A DNA stretch of 64,000 nt, from positions 188,905-252,904 of the forward strand of contig NZ_JAJNBZ010000005.1 of assembly GCF_021369635.1 (NCBI RefSeq). The letters are read 5' to 3'. The notes under the pieces were generated by a model, which was given only the letters and a program-made list of their open reading frames with translations, was not told where the DNA came from and did no database searches. The DNA comes from Paenibacillus profundus (GTDB lineage Bacteria > Bacillota > Bacilli > Paenibacillales > Paenibacillaceae). The translations under genes were made by a program, and so were the position numbers. Shown in pieces: positions 52,310 through 62,138 of the stretch. Position 1 is the stretch's first letter; each line of letters begins with the position of its first letter.

Positions 52310-52987
52310 ATGCCTGTTCCAGCGACTAAGGGACAATTAAGAGAAAAAGTGCGAGATATGGAGATCGGTGATTATATCGTTTGGAGCTACCATAACAATG
52401 ACTATTATGAATTTGGCACAAATACTTCAGGATATGTCGAATGTCCCTTGGAAGGTATTCCAAGCGGGCAAACCTCTAAAGGAAAATACTGGTACGGAAT
52501 AAAGGTAGATAAAGGCTTACTGATTTCAGACAGAATTCTTAGGAATCAATGGTCTTGGGACTATTTAAATAGTCTGAAGAATATAGAAGGAACTACTATC
52601 ACAATTTCTAATGTACAGGGCATTGTTCGTTCTCCTACAGGCGGTGTTGCTTATGCGGATGTTAACGGGAATACATCATTAACCGATCAAGGGTACGGTG
52701 GATGGCCTTCTAATAATGAATGGGATACATATATAGTTAACAGCTCTCTCAATGGCACTATTACTGCTGGAGATGATGCAGTATGGCATTGGAATAAAAT
52801 GTTTTCATGGTGTCAAGAAACGCCCGTTAATGGATTGATATATAGAACCACAACGGCAACAAACACAAATAGGATTAGACGAGGCTACGGGGTAGATATG
52901 ACAAGCCCAGAAAGATTATCTTTCGGCCCATCTTCTCAAGCTGATGTTTCAGTTGGTTTCCGTCCAGTATTTGAATATAAAGAGTAG
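52310..52987 (+). CDS. Receptor-binding-like protein, short form
   Basis: 225 residues; ATG after GGAGGTGTAA. AT-rich. The C-terminal half, NNEWDTYIVNSSLNGTITAGDD...VWHWNKMFSWCQ ... VGFRPVFEYKE, matches the C-terminal domain of the next gene (NEWDKYILSSDLNSSIIAGDNNVWN ... VGFRPVL). The fold is probably a lectin-like domain ending in FRPV. It lacks the N-terminal module and C-terminal tag of the next four genes. By position, a host-range factor. Confidence 0.6.
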   Translation: MPVPATKGQLREKVRDMEIGDYIVWSYHNNDYYEFGTNTSGYVECPLEGIPSGQTSKGKYWYGIKVDKGLLISDRILRNQWSWDYLNSLKNIEGTTITISNVQGIVRSPTGGVAYADVNGNTSLTDQGYGGWPSNNEWDTYIVNSSLNGTITAGDDAVWHWNKMFSWCQETPVNGLIYRTTTATNTNRIRRGYGVDMTSPERLSFGPSSQADVSVGFRPVFEYKE

Positions 52988-53002
52988 AAAGAAGGTGATT
53001 AG

Positions 53003-54283
53003 ATGGCTAAGGTTGGTGAACAGTTAAAGAAGCCAGAGGCTGGTTGGAAGCGATATGATGATAGTGATGGTGCAATTAGTTATACTCCTTCTGATGGTTG
53101 GAGGAAAGCAACATTAAACGATCATTACCTTGGATCTTCATCAGGCTCATTAACTAATTCGAATGGAAACAAATTTGTTTTTTCATTTGTTGGTACAAAA
53201 CTGAGGTTAATACTATCACACTCAAATACATACACAGATAAAATACAAATTACTATTGATAATGAGATTATAGAGTTTTTCAGTGCAAAGTCATCTTCAT
53301 TTATACATCAAATTCTGTCATATGAAAAAACCGGATTAAGCTATGGAAAACATTATATAGAAGTTACTACTGTTAATAAACCATCTAATAGTAGTGGATA
53401 TGACTTTAGATTTGATGCATTAGATATTGATGAGAATGGGCAACTTCTCCATCCAGACGAAGTTAGTTCTATTTCAAAGTTAAAAATAGGTAAAAGAATT
53501 CGTTGTCACTATAAAGCACTTGCTAATATCTGTGGTACGTTTTCTGGATTAGGAAAAGAAACATCCGATTTTATATCTACAACATCATCTGCAACGCCAG
53601 ACGGTGATTTTTATTTTATTTGTGTTGACAAGGATCATCTTGGAAGATGGAAATTAATCGCTGACAGAAACATACAATATTCTATTTCATGGGATACATT
53701 AAATAGTGCTGGAGTAGCTAGTGGTAGTGGTTTGCCTGTTGTTTTGGATAAAGACTGTTTAACCGCTCTTAGATTAATAAAAGGTGGAATTGGAACTGAT
53801 AAAGATAATGAATGGGATAAATATATTTTAAGTAGTGATTTAAATAGTTCAATTATTGCAGGTGACAATAACGTCTGGAACTTCAAGCATATGTATTCAT
53901 GGTCAAGTAGCACTTTTGGTACTTACGTTGAAAGACGTACAGTAAGAATTGATAACTTGTCTTCATATGAAGACCCAAAAGGGACTATTAAAACTGTAGG
54001 GTTTAGACCTGTATTACTTTTAGTAATAAAATATTGTAGAAATATTATTTTTCACGACAATAAATACAAAACTTACGACAACGAATGGAAGACAATTTCA
54101 ACAACTTTGCCTTCAAAAGATACTTTTATGAATGATGGTATTAGTGATTTATCTACTCTGGATAGAAAAGAACAAATTGTTACTCTTCCTATGACATCCT
54201 CTGGTTTAGGTGAAGGTAAATTGTTTAAGGCAAAGGTTGATTACAAAAAACACTTTGATATTAACCGTATTAATGTGAAGTAG
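53003..54283 (+). CDS. Modular receptor-binding protein A
   Basis: 426 residues, AT-rich. Residues 1-150 are the N-terminal module shared with the next two genes (GWKRYDDSDG ... FSFVGTKLRLILS ... IDIDENGQL); residues 160-350 are the lectin-like domain of 52310-52987; then a small module (FHDNKYKTYDNEWKTISTT) and the C-terminal tag GEGKLFKAKVDYKKHFDINRINVK in part. ATG follows AAGGTGA. Probably trimeric tail tip fibre or decoration. Ends inside a terminator hairpin. Confidence 0.65.
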   Translation: MAKVGEQLKKPEAGWKRYDDSDGAISYTPSDGWRKATLNDHYLGSSSGSLTNSNGNKFVFSFVGTKLRLILSHSNTYTDKIQITIDNEIIEFFSAKSSSFIHQILSYEKTGLSYGKHYIEVTTVNKPSNSSGYDFRFDALDIDENGQLLHPDEVSSISKLKIGKRIRCHYKALANICGTFSGLGKETSDFISTTSSATPDGDFYFICVDKDHLGRWKLIADRNIQYSISWDTLNSAGVASGSGLPVVLDKDCLTALRLIKGGIGTDKDNEWDKYILSSDLNSSIIAGDNNVWNFKHMYSWSSSTFGTYVERRTVRIDNLSSYEDPKGTIKTVGFRPVLLLVIKYCRNIIFHDNKYKTYDNEWKTISTTLPSKDTFMNDGISDLSTLDRKEQIVTLPMTSSGLGEGKLFKAKVDYKKHFDINRINVK

Positions 54284-54308
54284 GACTGAATTGGTTCTAC
54301 TTCTTTTT
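54277..54308 (+). terminator. Internal terminator 2 of the tail operon
   Basis: Stem GAAGTAGGAC/GTTCTACTTC (one G-U pair), 7-base loop, then five Ts. It overlaps the stop codon of the preceding gene. Confidence 0.75.
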
Positions 54309-54349
54309 ATATTGAATAACGATTTTATTTAGATGGGATGGTGATAGGT

Positions 54350-55528
54350 ATGGCTAAGTTTGGAGATGTATTGCTTCAACCAGAATCAGGCTGGAAAAGG
54401 TATGATGATTCTGATTCAAATATCATTTATGAGGGAAGTGGATGGGAACGACACTCGAATAGTGCATACTACAATGGCTCCCGTCATGCATGTTCGAGAA
54501 CATCCATCAATCCAAAAATCAAGTTTAACTTTATTGGGAGCAAATTAATATTAATTAGCTCTCTATATTCTTCATATTCGAATAATATAGAGATTAAAAT
54601 TGATGAAATAATTTATGAAACTAGTCAAGTGAGTAACGGGACTTATAATCAAGCAGTCTTTTTTATTGTAGAAGGATTGAAATTCAAAGAGCACTCAGTT
54701 GGAATAACAAAAATCAACCAAGGAGGATGGGAAAATGACTTTAATTTTGACGCGATTGATATAGACGAAAATGGACAACTGAAACCATATAACCCCATAG
54801 AACACAAGTATCTAATTCAATCAAATAGTGGACAGTATCTGTCATTTGAAAACCAAGTCGCTTCAACAACAGCAATTCCTAAAATGACATCAAATTCAAT
54901 ACCATCTGGACGAGCATTTGCAAAAGATATCTATTCTGCTCCCTATGATGCGTGGAAAGCATTTAATCAAATCGACGATAATGATGGATATTGCTCCAAA
55001 AATGGTAGTGCTGGAGTTGGTTTTCTTGGATACGAGTTTACTAATGACATTCCTATTTTTAAGTACACATTAAGAAGCATGAATTCATCTGCTGTCCTTA
55101 ATACAATGCCAAAAGACTGGACTTTTGAAGGAAGCTTTGATGGAGATAAGTGGTATGTATTGGATACACAGAAAAATCAAACTTGGACTACTACAAACAC
55201 AGACAAAGATTACTACATCAGCAATCCGAAATCCTATAAAATGTATCGTTTGAATTGGACTGCCAACAATGGACATACAGGGTATACAGGCATCAATGAA
55301 CTAAAGATGTATAGTGGTTCGAATACGGCCTCACAGATTCCATCAATAAATGAAAAGTATTTTACGGCGTATGGAATGAACAAAATAACTCAACAAACTC
55401 TTAAAAGTGATTATGATCAAGTACAGTTAATCTCTAATAGAGAAAGTAATCTGAACGAAGGAAAAACATTTGAACATGAGGTTGATTTGAAGAAATATGA
55501 GGTGAATAAAATAACTCTTGGAGTATAA
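54350..55528 (+). CDS. Modular receptor-binding protein B, discoidin-like
   Basis: 392 residues from ATG 54350, behind GGTGATA; a GTG at 54338 is possible. Residues 1-150: shared N-terminal module (PESGWKRYDDSDSNIIYEGSGW). Residues 176-320: F5/8-type C (discoidin)-like domain, with PSGRAFAKDIYSAPYDAWKAF, FLGYEF, DWTFEGSFDG, QTWTTT and MYRLNWTANNGH. C-terminus: the tag NEGKTFEHEVDLKKYEVNKITLGV. It is about three-quarters identical to the next gene by eye. Probably binds a cell-surface sugar. Confidence 0.7.
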   Translation: MAKFGDVLLQPESGWKRYDDSDSNIIYEGSGWERHSNSAYYNGSRHACSRTSINPKIKFNFIGSKLILISSLYSSYSNNIEIKIDEIIYETSQVSNGTYNQAVFFIVEGLKFKEHSVGITKINQGGWENDFNFDAIDIDENGQLKPYNPIEHKYLIQSNSGQYLSFENQVASTTAIPKMTSNSIPSGRAFAKDIYSAPYDAWKAFNQIDDNDGYCSKNGSAGVGFLGYEFTNDIPIFKYTLRSMNSSAVLNTMPKDWTFEGSFDGDKWYVLDTQKNQTWTTTNTDKDYYISNPKSYKMYRLNWTANNGHTGYTGINELKMYSGSNTASQIPSINEKYFTAYGMNKITQQTLKSDYDQVQLISNRESNLNEGKTFEHEVDLKKYEVNKITLGV

Positions 55529-55557
55529 AAAACTTTACAAAGGATGGTGATAAAAAT

Positions 55558-56733
55558 ATGGCTATATTTGGACAAGTATTAGCATCTCCAGAATCAGGAT
55601 GGAAAAGATATGATGATTCAGACTCAAATATCATTTATGAGGGAAGTGGATGGGAACGATATTCGAATAGTGCGTATTACAACGGCTCTCGCCAAGAATG
55701 TTCTCGAACATCCATCAATCCAAAAATAAAGTTTAACTTTATTGGGAGCAAAATAATATTAATTAGTTCTCTGTATTCTTCTTATTCAAACAAAATTGAG
55801 ATTAAAATTGATGAAGAGTTATATGAAACTACTCAAATCAGTGGCGGTAATATAGCAGTCTTTTTTATTAAGGAAGGATTGAAATTCCAAGAGCACTCAG
55901 TTGAAATAACAAAAATCAATCAAGGTGGATATACAATTGACTTTAATCTTGATGCAATTGATATTGATGAAAGTGGGCAATTAAAACCGTATGACCCACT
56001 TACCTACAAGTTTTTAATTCAATCAGATAGAGGATATCACAGTATATTTGATAGAGAACACTCTTCAACAACAGCAATTCCTAGAATGACATCAAATTCA
56101 ACACCATCTGGACGAGCATTTGCAAAAGACATTTATTCCGCTCCGTATGATGCGTGGAAAGCATTTAATCAAATCGACGATAATGATGGATATTGCTCCC
56201 AAAATGGAAGTGCTGGAGTTGGTTTCCTTGGATACGAATTTGCTCAGGACATTCCTATTTTTAAATATGCAGTAAGAAGCATGAATTCATCTGCTGTCCT
56301 TAATACAATGCCAAAAGACTGGACTTTTGAAGGAAGCTTTGATGGAGATAAGTGGGACATTTTAGACACACAGAAAAACCAAACTTGGACTACCATAAAC
56401 ACGGACAAAGATTACAACATTAGCACTCCGAAATCCTATAAATTGTATCGTTTGAATTGGACTGCTAACAATGGGCACACAGGGTATACTGGTATCAATG
56501 AATTAAAGATGTACGAAACTCCTGATCCTAATATACTTATACATTTCCCTTCGATGGATAAACAAAGTTTTGTTAATCATGGAATGGGAAAATCGTTTGT
56601 TATTGATTTGGCAACAGAGTTTACACAAAGATCATTTATAGAATCAGAATTTTTTGTTCTGGGAGAAGGAAAAGTGTTCAAACAGAAAGTTGATACTTCG
56701 AAATTTCCAATTAAAAAAGTATCAATTGAATGA
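55558..56733 (+). CDS. Modular receptor-binding protein C, discoidin-like
   Basis: 391 residues, near-duplicate of the preceding gene: the same N-terminal module and the same discoidin-like domain at residues 171-318, with long stretches identical in DNA. The C-terminal 75 residues differ (HFPSMDKQSFVNHGMGKSF...), ending in the tag GEGKVFKQKVDTSKFPIKKVSIE. ATG follows GGATGGTGATA. Tandem duplication followed by divergence at the end. Confidence 0.7.
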   Translation: MAIFGQVLASPESGWKRYDDSDSNIIYEGSGWERYSNSAYYNGSRQECSRTSINPKIKFNFIGSKIILISSLYSSYSNKIEIKIDEELYETTQISGGNIAVFFIKEGLKFQEHSVEITKINQGGYTIDFNLDAIDIDESGQLKPYDPLTYKFLIQSDRGYHSIFDREHSSTTAIPRMTSNSTPSGRAFAKDIYSAPYDAWKAFNQIDDNDGYCSQNGSAGVGFLGYEFAQDIPIFKYAVRSMNSSAVLNTMPKDWTFEGSFDGDKWDILDTQKNQTWTTINTDKDYNISTPKSYKLYRLNWTANNGHTGYTGINELKMYETPDPNILIHFPSMDKQSFVNHGMGKSFVIDLATEFTQRSFIESEFFVLGEGKVFKQKVDTSKFPIKKVSIE

Positions 56734-56762
56734 TTGTTTTATTTAGAAAGGAGCGATGAACT

Positions 56763-57968
56763 TTGAGTAGTACATTAGACAACATGAATAGATGTGGTGT
56801 GGGTTGGTTTAAGATGGATGAGGCAAGTGGAAATGCAATAGATAGTAAAGGTAATGCAATTGGTACTCCTTCCAATGTCAAGAGAATCTCAGATAAAGAT
56901 AGGAACTCTATAGAATTTAATGGGGTAAATAGTTATGTTCAATTCAATCAAAGAATCATCCCAATAGGAAACAAAAGTATACGATTCAAAATAAAGCCGT
57001 ATCCTACTTCTTCAATCAAGGCGATACTTCAAACTGGCGGGTATAATAATACAGGAATAAGAATCGATCAAGACACAGACAATAAAATAATGGTAATTGC
57101 TCAAAACACAACAAATATTTTAGCGACTGCGAAGAGTTTAGATTCATTGGTTGTAGGGGAATGGAATGATGTATTAGTGATTTTTTCATCTCAGAAAATA
57201 TTAATTTATGTTAATAGTTTTACAAAACACTCAATTACAGAATTGATTGGATTAGAACTAGAGCCTACTAACAATCTTATTGTCGGAAAAACTATTGTGA
57301 ACTACTCAGAACGATATTTTAAAGGTCAAATTTGTGAATTAGAAATATATAATGATATTATATCTCCTATTCCAAATAAAATATTGATCTACCATGGAAA
57401 TCAATATAAAACCTATAATGAATCATGGCAAAACATTGGCACATCAGTTGTAGAAAATGATTATATTTTTAAGGGAGTAGACGACATTTCAACTATTCCA
57501 GAAGCTGCATGGGCAGAACTAAAGGGTGACGTTGAACTTTGCTACTACACAGACGCTCTAAACAAAACAGAAGTATCATTCAATATCGAAACTGAACCCT
57601 TTACCCTTGCTGAAGAGTTTGATGGTCAAACAATCAAAATCATTGAATATACTGATAATCCTACACAAGAAGAATCCATTATCACATTAGAAACTGAACC
57701 ATTTACGTTTTATGACGAAGTTGGCGATAGCTTCGATGTTCTGCATTACACAGATGATCCAGATAAAACCGAAGCTGAGCTGGAAATAAATCATAACTAT
57801 TCCCCTTGGGATGAGCTTGATGGTGATTTTGAATTAGTTACGTGGACAATGGAAGAAGAAACGGAAGTACAGGAAGAGCTAAAACCAATATTTAAAGAAA
57901 AGATTGAAGATGGCGATTTATACGGTGTAACTGTGGATTTGTCAAAAGGAACTATAAATATTAAGTGA
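56763..57968 (+). CDS. Modular receptor-binding protein D, LamG-like
   Basis: 401 residues, TTG start behind AAAGGAGCG. Residues 1-200: concanavalin/LamG-like domain (GVGWFKMDEASGNAIDSKGN, SIEFNGVNSYVQFNQ, NLIVGKTIVNYSERYFKGQICELEIYND). Then the YHGNQYKTYNESWQNIGTS module also seen in protein A, and three repeats of about 40 residues with ETEPFTLAEEFDG, ETEPFTFYDEVGD and NYSPWDELDGD. C-terminal tag EDGDLYGVTVDLSKGTINIK. A glycan-binding fibre or adaptor is likely. Confidence 0.65.
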   Translation: MSSTLDNMNRCGVGWFKMDEASGNAIDSKGNAIGTPSNVKRISDKDRNSIEFNGVNSYVQFNQRIIPIGNKSIRFKIKPYPTSSIKAILQTGGYNNTGIRIDQDTDNKIMVIAQNTTNILATAKSLDSLVVGEWNDVLVIFSSQKILIYVNSFTKHSITELIGLELEPTNNLIVGKTIVNYSERYFKGQICELEIYNDIISPIPNKILIYHGNQYKTYNESWQNIGTSVVENDYIFKGVDDISTIPEAAWAELKGDVELCYYTDALNKTEVSFNIETEPFTLAEEFDGQTIKIIEYTDNPTQEESIITLETEPFTFYDEVGDSFDVLHYTDDPDKTEAELEINHNYSPWDELDGDFELVTWTMEEETEVQEELKPIFKEKIEDGDLYGVTVDLSKGTINIK

Positions 57969-57994
57969 GACAGTCACTTGGGGCTGTCTCTTTT
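57967..57994 (+). terminator. Internal terminator 3 of the tail operon
   Basis: Stem GAGACAG/CTGTCTC, 10-base loop, then four Ts. It starts at the stop codon of the LamG-like gene. Confidence 0.75.
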
Positions 57995-58025
57995 GTTTAC
58001 ATATCTATTGGAAGGAGCTGATTTT

Positions 58026-60275
58026 ATGGCAGGTAATGCAAAACCTAGAGTACCGAATTTAGGAGACGAAGCTAAAATTGAAATTACAGGCTTTAGAGGT
58101 TCATCTGTAAATACACCAAATAATGCATCAGATGCCTCCGTATTACTTGATGGCGTAACGACTAAACAAGGAGTTTACAATGCAGTAGCAATGTCCACTC
58201 ATTTCGATTCATACTTGGAATTCTCTATAAATAGAAATAGTAATTTGTGGGCTGTTGGTGGCAGCTATTCAGATAGTGGTGGAAGTGCTGGTAAACAACT
58301 AAAATTGGAAATGTGGAATGGTCAAGAATATAAAGATGTTGGAATCTATAATACTACTGCGACTAATGGTTGGTACTTACTGTGTCCAAGCCTAGTAGCA
58401 GGAAAATATAAGATTACTCCGGTAGCTAATTATGTTACTTTCAATGAGTGGTATGTTGAAAATCTAGTTCTTAATAAAAGTCTAATTGAATTGAGTGGTG
58501 GCGAATACAGAACATACAAATCTATGTTTAATGTTGATGATAAAACAACAGCTATTCCTAAGATGACATCAAATACAACACCATCTGGACGAGCATTTGC
58601 AAAAGACATCTATACACCAGCAAATGAAGAATGGAAAGCTTTTAATCAAGTTGACGATGAGGAAGGCTATGTGTCAAAGAACAGCAATGCTGGTTATTTG
58701 GGATATGAGTTTGATAAGTCAATACCAATTGTAAAATATGCAGTTAGGAGTATGAATAGTTCTTCTAAATTATCTAGACTTCCTAAAGATTGGACTTTTG
58801 AAGGAAGTAATGATGGAGTTATTTGGGATGTTTTAGATACACAGAAAAGCCAAACTTGGACAACATTAAGAACGGACAAGGAATATATAATCAAAGAACC
58901 TAAACCATACAAAATGTATCGTTTGAATTGGACTGCCAATCCTTCAAATTATACAACTATTAATGAACTGAAATTATATAGTGGAACTTTTATAGGAGCA
59001 TGGGAAAGCATCCCTATATCTACAATTGATGAGAAAATTTTCGAAGAACACGGAATGACCGATCTATCCATCATTCCACCGGAAGCATGGCAAGAACTGG
59101 CCCAACTCTCCCCCACTATCGAGATCGTTACATACGTGCCAGAGGGTAACAAAGCCAAGCCTTTTACCGAGACACACATGGACATCCCCTTGCGTGTCGA
59201 CATGACTGCCTTGCCTTTCGAACAGCTTATCGTGCAGCCTTCCGATTTTGACTTGCACGGCAATCTGCTCTCCATCGCTGCAAATAAACTCCCTGCCGAA
59301 GTGAGCGCCTATGACGGTACTTGCAAGTTTATCGTTTCTTTCGATAAAGGCGCTACGTGGGAAGCTTTCAAGAACGGAAAATGGAAAACAGTGAACGCTG
59401 CCGATATGGTGAACGTCCGAGAACAAGGAATGAGCTTCAAAACCCTTGCTCAAATAAAAGAAAAGCATCTCCTGAATAAAGGAAAACAGATTCGAATTGG
59501 CTATTACTTGGACGACAGCATACACCGTGAAGAAGAAATAAAGCTTGATCATTCGCAGTTAGTGGTGAAATCTGCTCTTGATGATGTGAAATTCGAAGAT
59601 ATGTCCTTTTATTTGCTCAATACGACAGCGACGATTCAGCTCCAATTAACCGGAAATAAACTGACTGGTGAGCTGGATGACGCAGATAAAGGTAAAGTCC
59701 AGTATCGGGTGCTGCTGAACGACAAGCCGTATTATCCAGACAATGGCGAGTTCACGCGCTTGGCTTCTTCTCCGTTGGATATCAATCTTTACATTTCCGA
59801 AAGAGAGATTCTGTTCAATCAGGAAAATAAACTGACGGTCGAGTTCCAAGATTACTGGGGGCAGACCGATCAATGGGAAACGAAGTTTATCGGCACCTAT
59901 TCCGGCTTGATGTTCATGGACAAGACCGGAAACTATTACTCGGACACGTTCGGCGGGATATTGAAGTACTTGGACTTCGGAATTATCATCGCGGGTCAAA
60001 CGACCGTGGATCAGAAAGTCGTTGTAAAAAACCAGTTGGGATATGAAATCACGAATCTTACACTGGAGGTGGTCAAAGACTCTCTGCCCCAAGGCGTTAC
60101 CATTGAGTTGTCACGATCCAATAAGCCATTTATCGCCCAGGATAAGCTGCTCTTCAGCCAGATCTTCCAGCAGGATGATACGGTTGAATTTTACGTCCGT
60201 ATTGCTACTGTAATAGAAGCCGAGCCAACGGTGAATGGTCAATTTGAAATCCGCGCAAAAGCGGATCGGGTATAA
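58026..60275 (+). CDS. Modular receptor-binding protein E, large
   Basis: 749 residues from ATG 58026, which follows GGAAGGAG; the open frame starts earlier without a site. Residues 1-165: N-terminal beta domain unlike that of proteins A-C. Residues 175-318: third copy of the discoidin-like domain. Residues 335-375: GAWESIPISTIDEKIFEEHGMTDLSIIPPEAW module. Then a long beta-rich C-terminus in GC-richer codons, ending without the tag. The composition change near 59050 marks the right edge of the AT-rich insert. It seems to be a fusion of a new head to a resident tail protein. Confidence 0.68.
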   Translation: MAGNAKPRVPNLGDEAKIEITGFRGSSVNTPNNASDASVLLDGVTTKQGVYNAVAMSTHFDSYLEFSINRNSNLWAVGGSYSDSGGSAGKQLKLEMWNGQEYKDVGIYNTTATNGWYLLCPSLVAGKYKITPVANYVTFNEWYVENLVLNKSLIELSGGEYRTYKSMFNVDDKTTAIPKMTSNTTPSGRAFAKDIYTPANEEWKAFNQVDDEEGYVSKNSNAGYLGYEFDKSIPIVKYAVRSMNSSSKLSRLPKDWTFEGSNDGVIWDVLDTQKSQTWTTLRTDKEYIIKEPKPYKMYRLNWTANPSNYTTINELKLYSGTFIGAWESIPISTIDEKIFEEHGMTDLSIIPPEAWQELAQLSPTIEIVTYVPEGNKAKPFTETHMDIPLRVDMTALPFEQLIVQPSDFDLHGNLLSIAANKLPAEVSAYDGTCKFIVSFDKGATWEAFKNGKWKTVNAADMVNVREQGMSFKTLAQIKEKHLLNKGKQIRIGYYLDDSIHREEEIKLDHSQLVVKSALDDVKFEDMSFYLLNTTATIQLQLTGNKLTGELDDADKGKVQYRVLLNDKPYYPDNGEFTRLASSPLDINLYISEREILFNQENKLTVEFQDYWGQTDQWETKFIGTYSGLMFMDKTGNYYSDTFGGILKYLDFGIIIAGQTTVDQKVVVKNQLGYEITNLTLEVVKDSLPQGVTIELSRSNKPFIAQDKLLFSQIFQQDDTVEFYVRIATVIEAEPTVNGQFEIRAKADRV

Positions 60276-60307
60276 TCTCAATACAATGAGATCGGATGTG
60301 AATAACA

Positions 60308-62122
60308 TTGAATGAATGTAATGATATAAGCTCCCCCTTCTACGTTAAAAAAGCGGAAAACAAACTAAATGGCAAGTTTTTTCTCTACGGTTCAGGCAGC
60401 GATGATGTAAAATCAACCTTTGTGGTCGCGACCCGAGTTCGGGAAGACCTCGATGCGAGCCTATCTGTAAAAGTCGAGAGAGCGTATGATTTGTCCTCCC
60501 GCTTGGAAGTCATGTATCGCGGCAACGGAGATTTGCCTTCCAGCATCCAAGCGATAGCAGCCGAATACTTGCCGGCTTCGCTTGAGGTTAGACCGCATAA
60601 TCAAATGTTCGGCAAATTCGAATTGTTGGAAGCTCCAAGGATTGAAACAGGGTTCCCTTCGAATGAAGACGCAACGACCCGCAGCCGTACCGACCTGCAG
60701 ACGATTAACTTCGGCGATACGCAGCAAATGATGATAGGCGCGAATAATGGAGAGTATTTTGATTCTTACGTAAAGTTTGGACGTCTGAAAGAGTTAATGC
60801 CTGATTTGCATCTATTAGAAAAGGCAAAATTGAAAATATATTATACTGGATCATTACCGGACGGCACCAACATTGAGCTGCACCAGCCGCATCGATTCTG
60901 GGAGGAGCTTGGAGTTACACACGCCAATAAACCCCGCTCCGCTGAGCTCCTGTCAAATGAATATACAATCGATCGGCAAAAACGTTACATTGAATTCGAT
61001 GTGCTGGACATCCTGAAGCGATGGCAGGCTGGAAGCTTGGTGGATTATGGGTTTCTGATCAAATCTGCGAACGATTACCCCGTTTATTTCTATACTCGGG
61101 AATCAAGCAAGCAGCCGCTTTTAGAAGTAAAATATATATCTAATCTGATTTACAGCGTCGGCAGAAGCGCGACTGAAGCGACCATGTTTATTTATGGCGT
61201 AGGCAATTCCGAGCGTTCGGCTTCGCTCACCGTGCATAGTGACCGAGGCGAGGATTCCAAAGAGGCTACCCTATATATTCATCGGCCAGAAGTGCCTGTG
61301 CCTATCGATAAAACGGGAACCATTGCCGTTAGTCGAGCGAATATGATATCCAGCATGACAGTTGGCATTAGAAAAGAAAACGTGTTATACGGCAGCATCA
61401 GCGTTCCTGATTACGGTGTAGAAGATCTTGATTCAATCGTTCAGATCAACACTCCGGAAAAGCATGCAGTCCTAACAATCGATCCGAACATCAGTCTGCC
61501 AAGTATGATGACGGTAGCCAAGAGAGAACGCACGAGTCGCCCCGGCCATATCTCTGTATCGGTTCCTCATCTGCATTCGCGTCTCGAAGTTTCCAAATAC
61601 AGAAGAGCGTCCAATGACTTAGACGCTTCGCTGACCGTACAAAAAGAGAAATCCGAAGATCGTAATGCGTTTTTAACTGTCAATCAACCAGACTTGGGCG
61701 GAATTTTTACAGTAAGAGCATATAAAGAAGACGATGTTGCAGGGCGAATTGAGATTCCGCATTACGATGACAAAGAGTCGTTCATCCATGTTTCAAAGCC
61801 TAATCTTGCATCTTCCTTGGATGTGAAATATGGGCACTCCTTGAATTCGACGATTTATGTGAAGCATCACGAGTATATGGAGTCGTTCATCGAGACAAAG
61901 CAGATTTCTCAGATTCATGCAACAATTGACATTCGACAAGTTGCCGATGCACCTGCACATCTGTCGATAAGCATTCCAGATTTACAGGCATATTTATACC
62001 CAAGGGTAATCGATAAGGATGATTTACGTGCAATTGCAAGAATTCTGAAGAAAAATGCAGCCGATCTGCACAGTCGAATCAATGTAAATGGAGTCGCTGG
62101 AGCGTATTATTACATCCTGTAA
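60308..62122 (+). CDS. DNRLRE-domain tail protein with beta repeats
   Basis: 604 residues; TTG start at 60308, weak GGATGTG site. Residues 117-276 are a DNRLRE-type carbohydrate-binding domain (TDLQTINFGDTQQMMIG ... SYVKFGRL ... FWEELGVTHANKP ... DVLDILKRWQAG ... YGFLIKS). Flanking regions are made of about 16-residue beta repeats (DLDASLTVxxxK, NAFLTVNQPD, ASSLDVKYGHS, ATIDIRQV, HLSISIPD), like a fibre shaft. Last structural gene before the endolysin. Probably a side fibre or shaft. Confidence 0.7.
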   Translation: MNECNDISSPFYVKKAENKLNGKFFLYGSGSDDVKSTFVVATRVREDLDASLSVKVERAYDLSSRLEVMYRGNGDLPSSIQAIAAEYLPASLEVRPHNQMFGKFELLEAPRIETGFPSNEDATTRSRTDLQTINFGDTQQMMIGANNGEYFDSYVKFGRLKELMPDLHLLEKAKLKIYYTGSLPDGTNIELHQPHRFWEELGVTHANKPRSAELLSNEYTIDRQKRYIEFDVLDILKRWQAGSLVDYGFLIKSANDYPVYFYTRESSKQPLLEVKYISNLIYSVGRSATEATMFIYGVGNSERSASLTVHSDRGEDSKEATLYIHRPEVPVPIDKTGTIAVSRANMISSMTVGIRKENVLYGSISVPDYGVEDLDSIVQINTPEKHAVLTIDPNISLPSMMTVAKRERTSRPGHISVSVPHLHSRLEVSKYRRASNDLDASLTVQKEKSEDRNAFLTVNQPDLGGIFTVRAYKEDDVAGRIEIPHYDDKESFIHVSKPNLASSLDVKYGHSLNSTIYVKHHEYMESFIETKQISQIHATIDIRQVADAPAHLSISIPDLQAYLYPRVIDKDDLRAIARILKKNAADLHSRINVNGVAGAYYYIL

Positions 62123-62138
62123 TTGATATATGAAAGCT

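Noticed and set aside
52310-59050. Diversity-generating retroelement target genes
   Set aside because: No reverse transcriptase, no template/variable repeat pair, and differences between copies are not confined to adenines.
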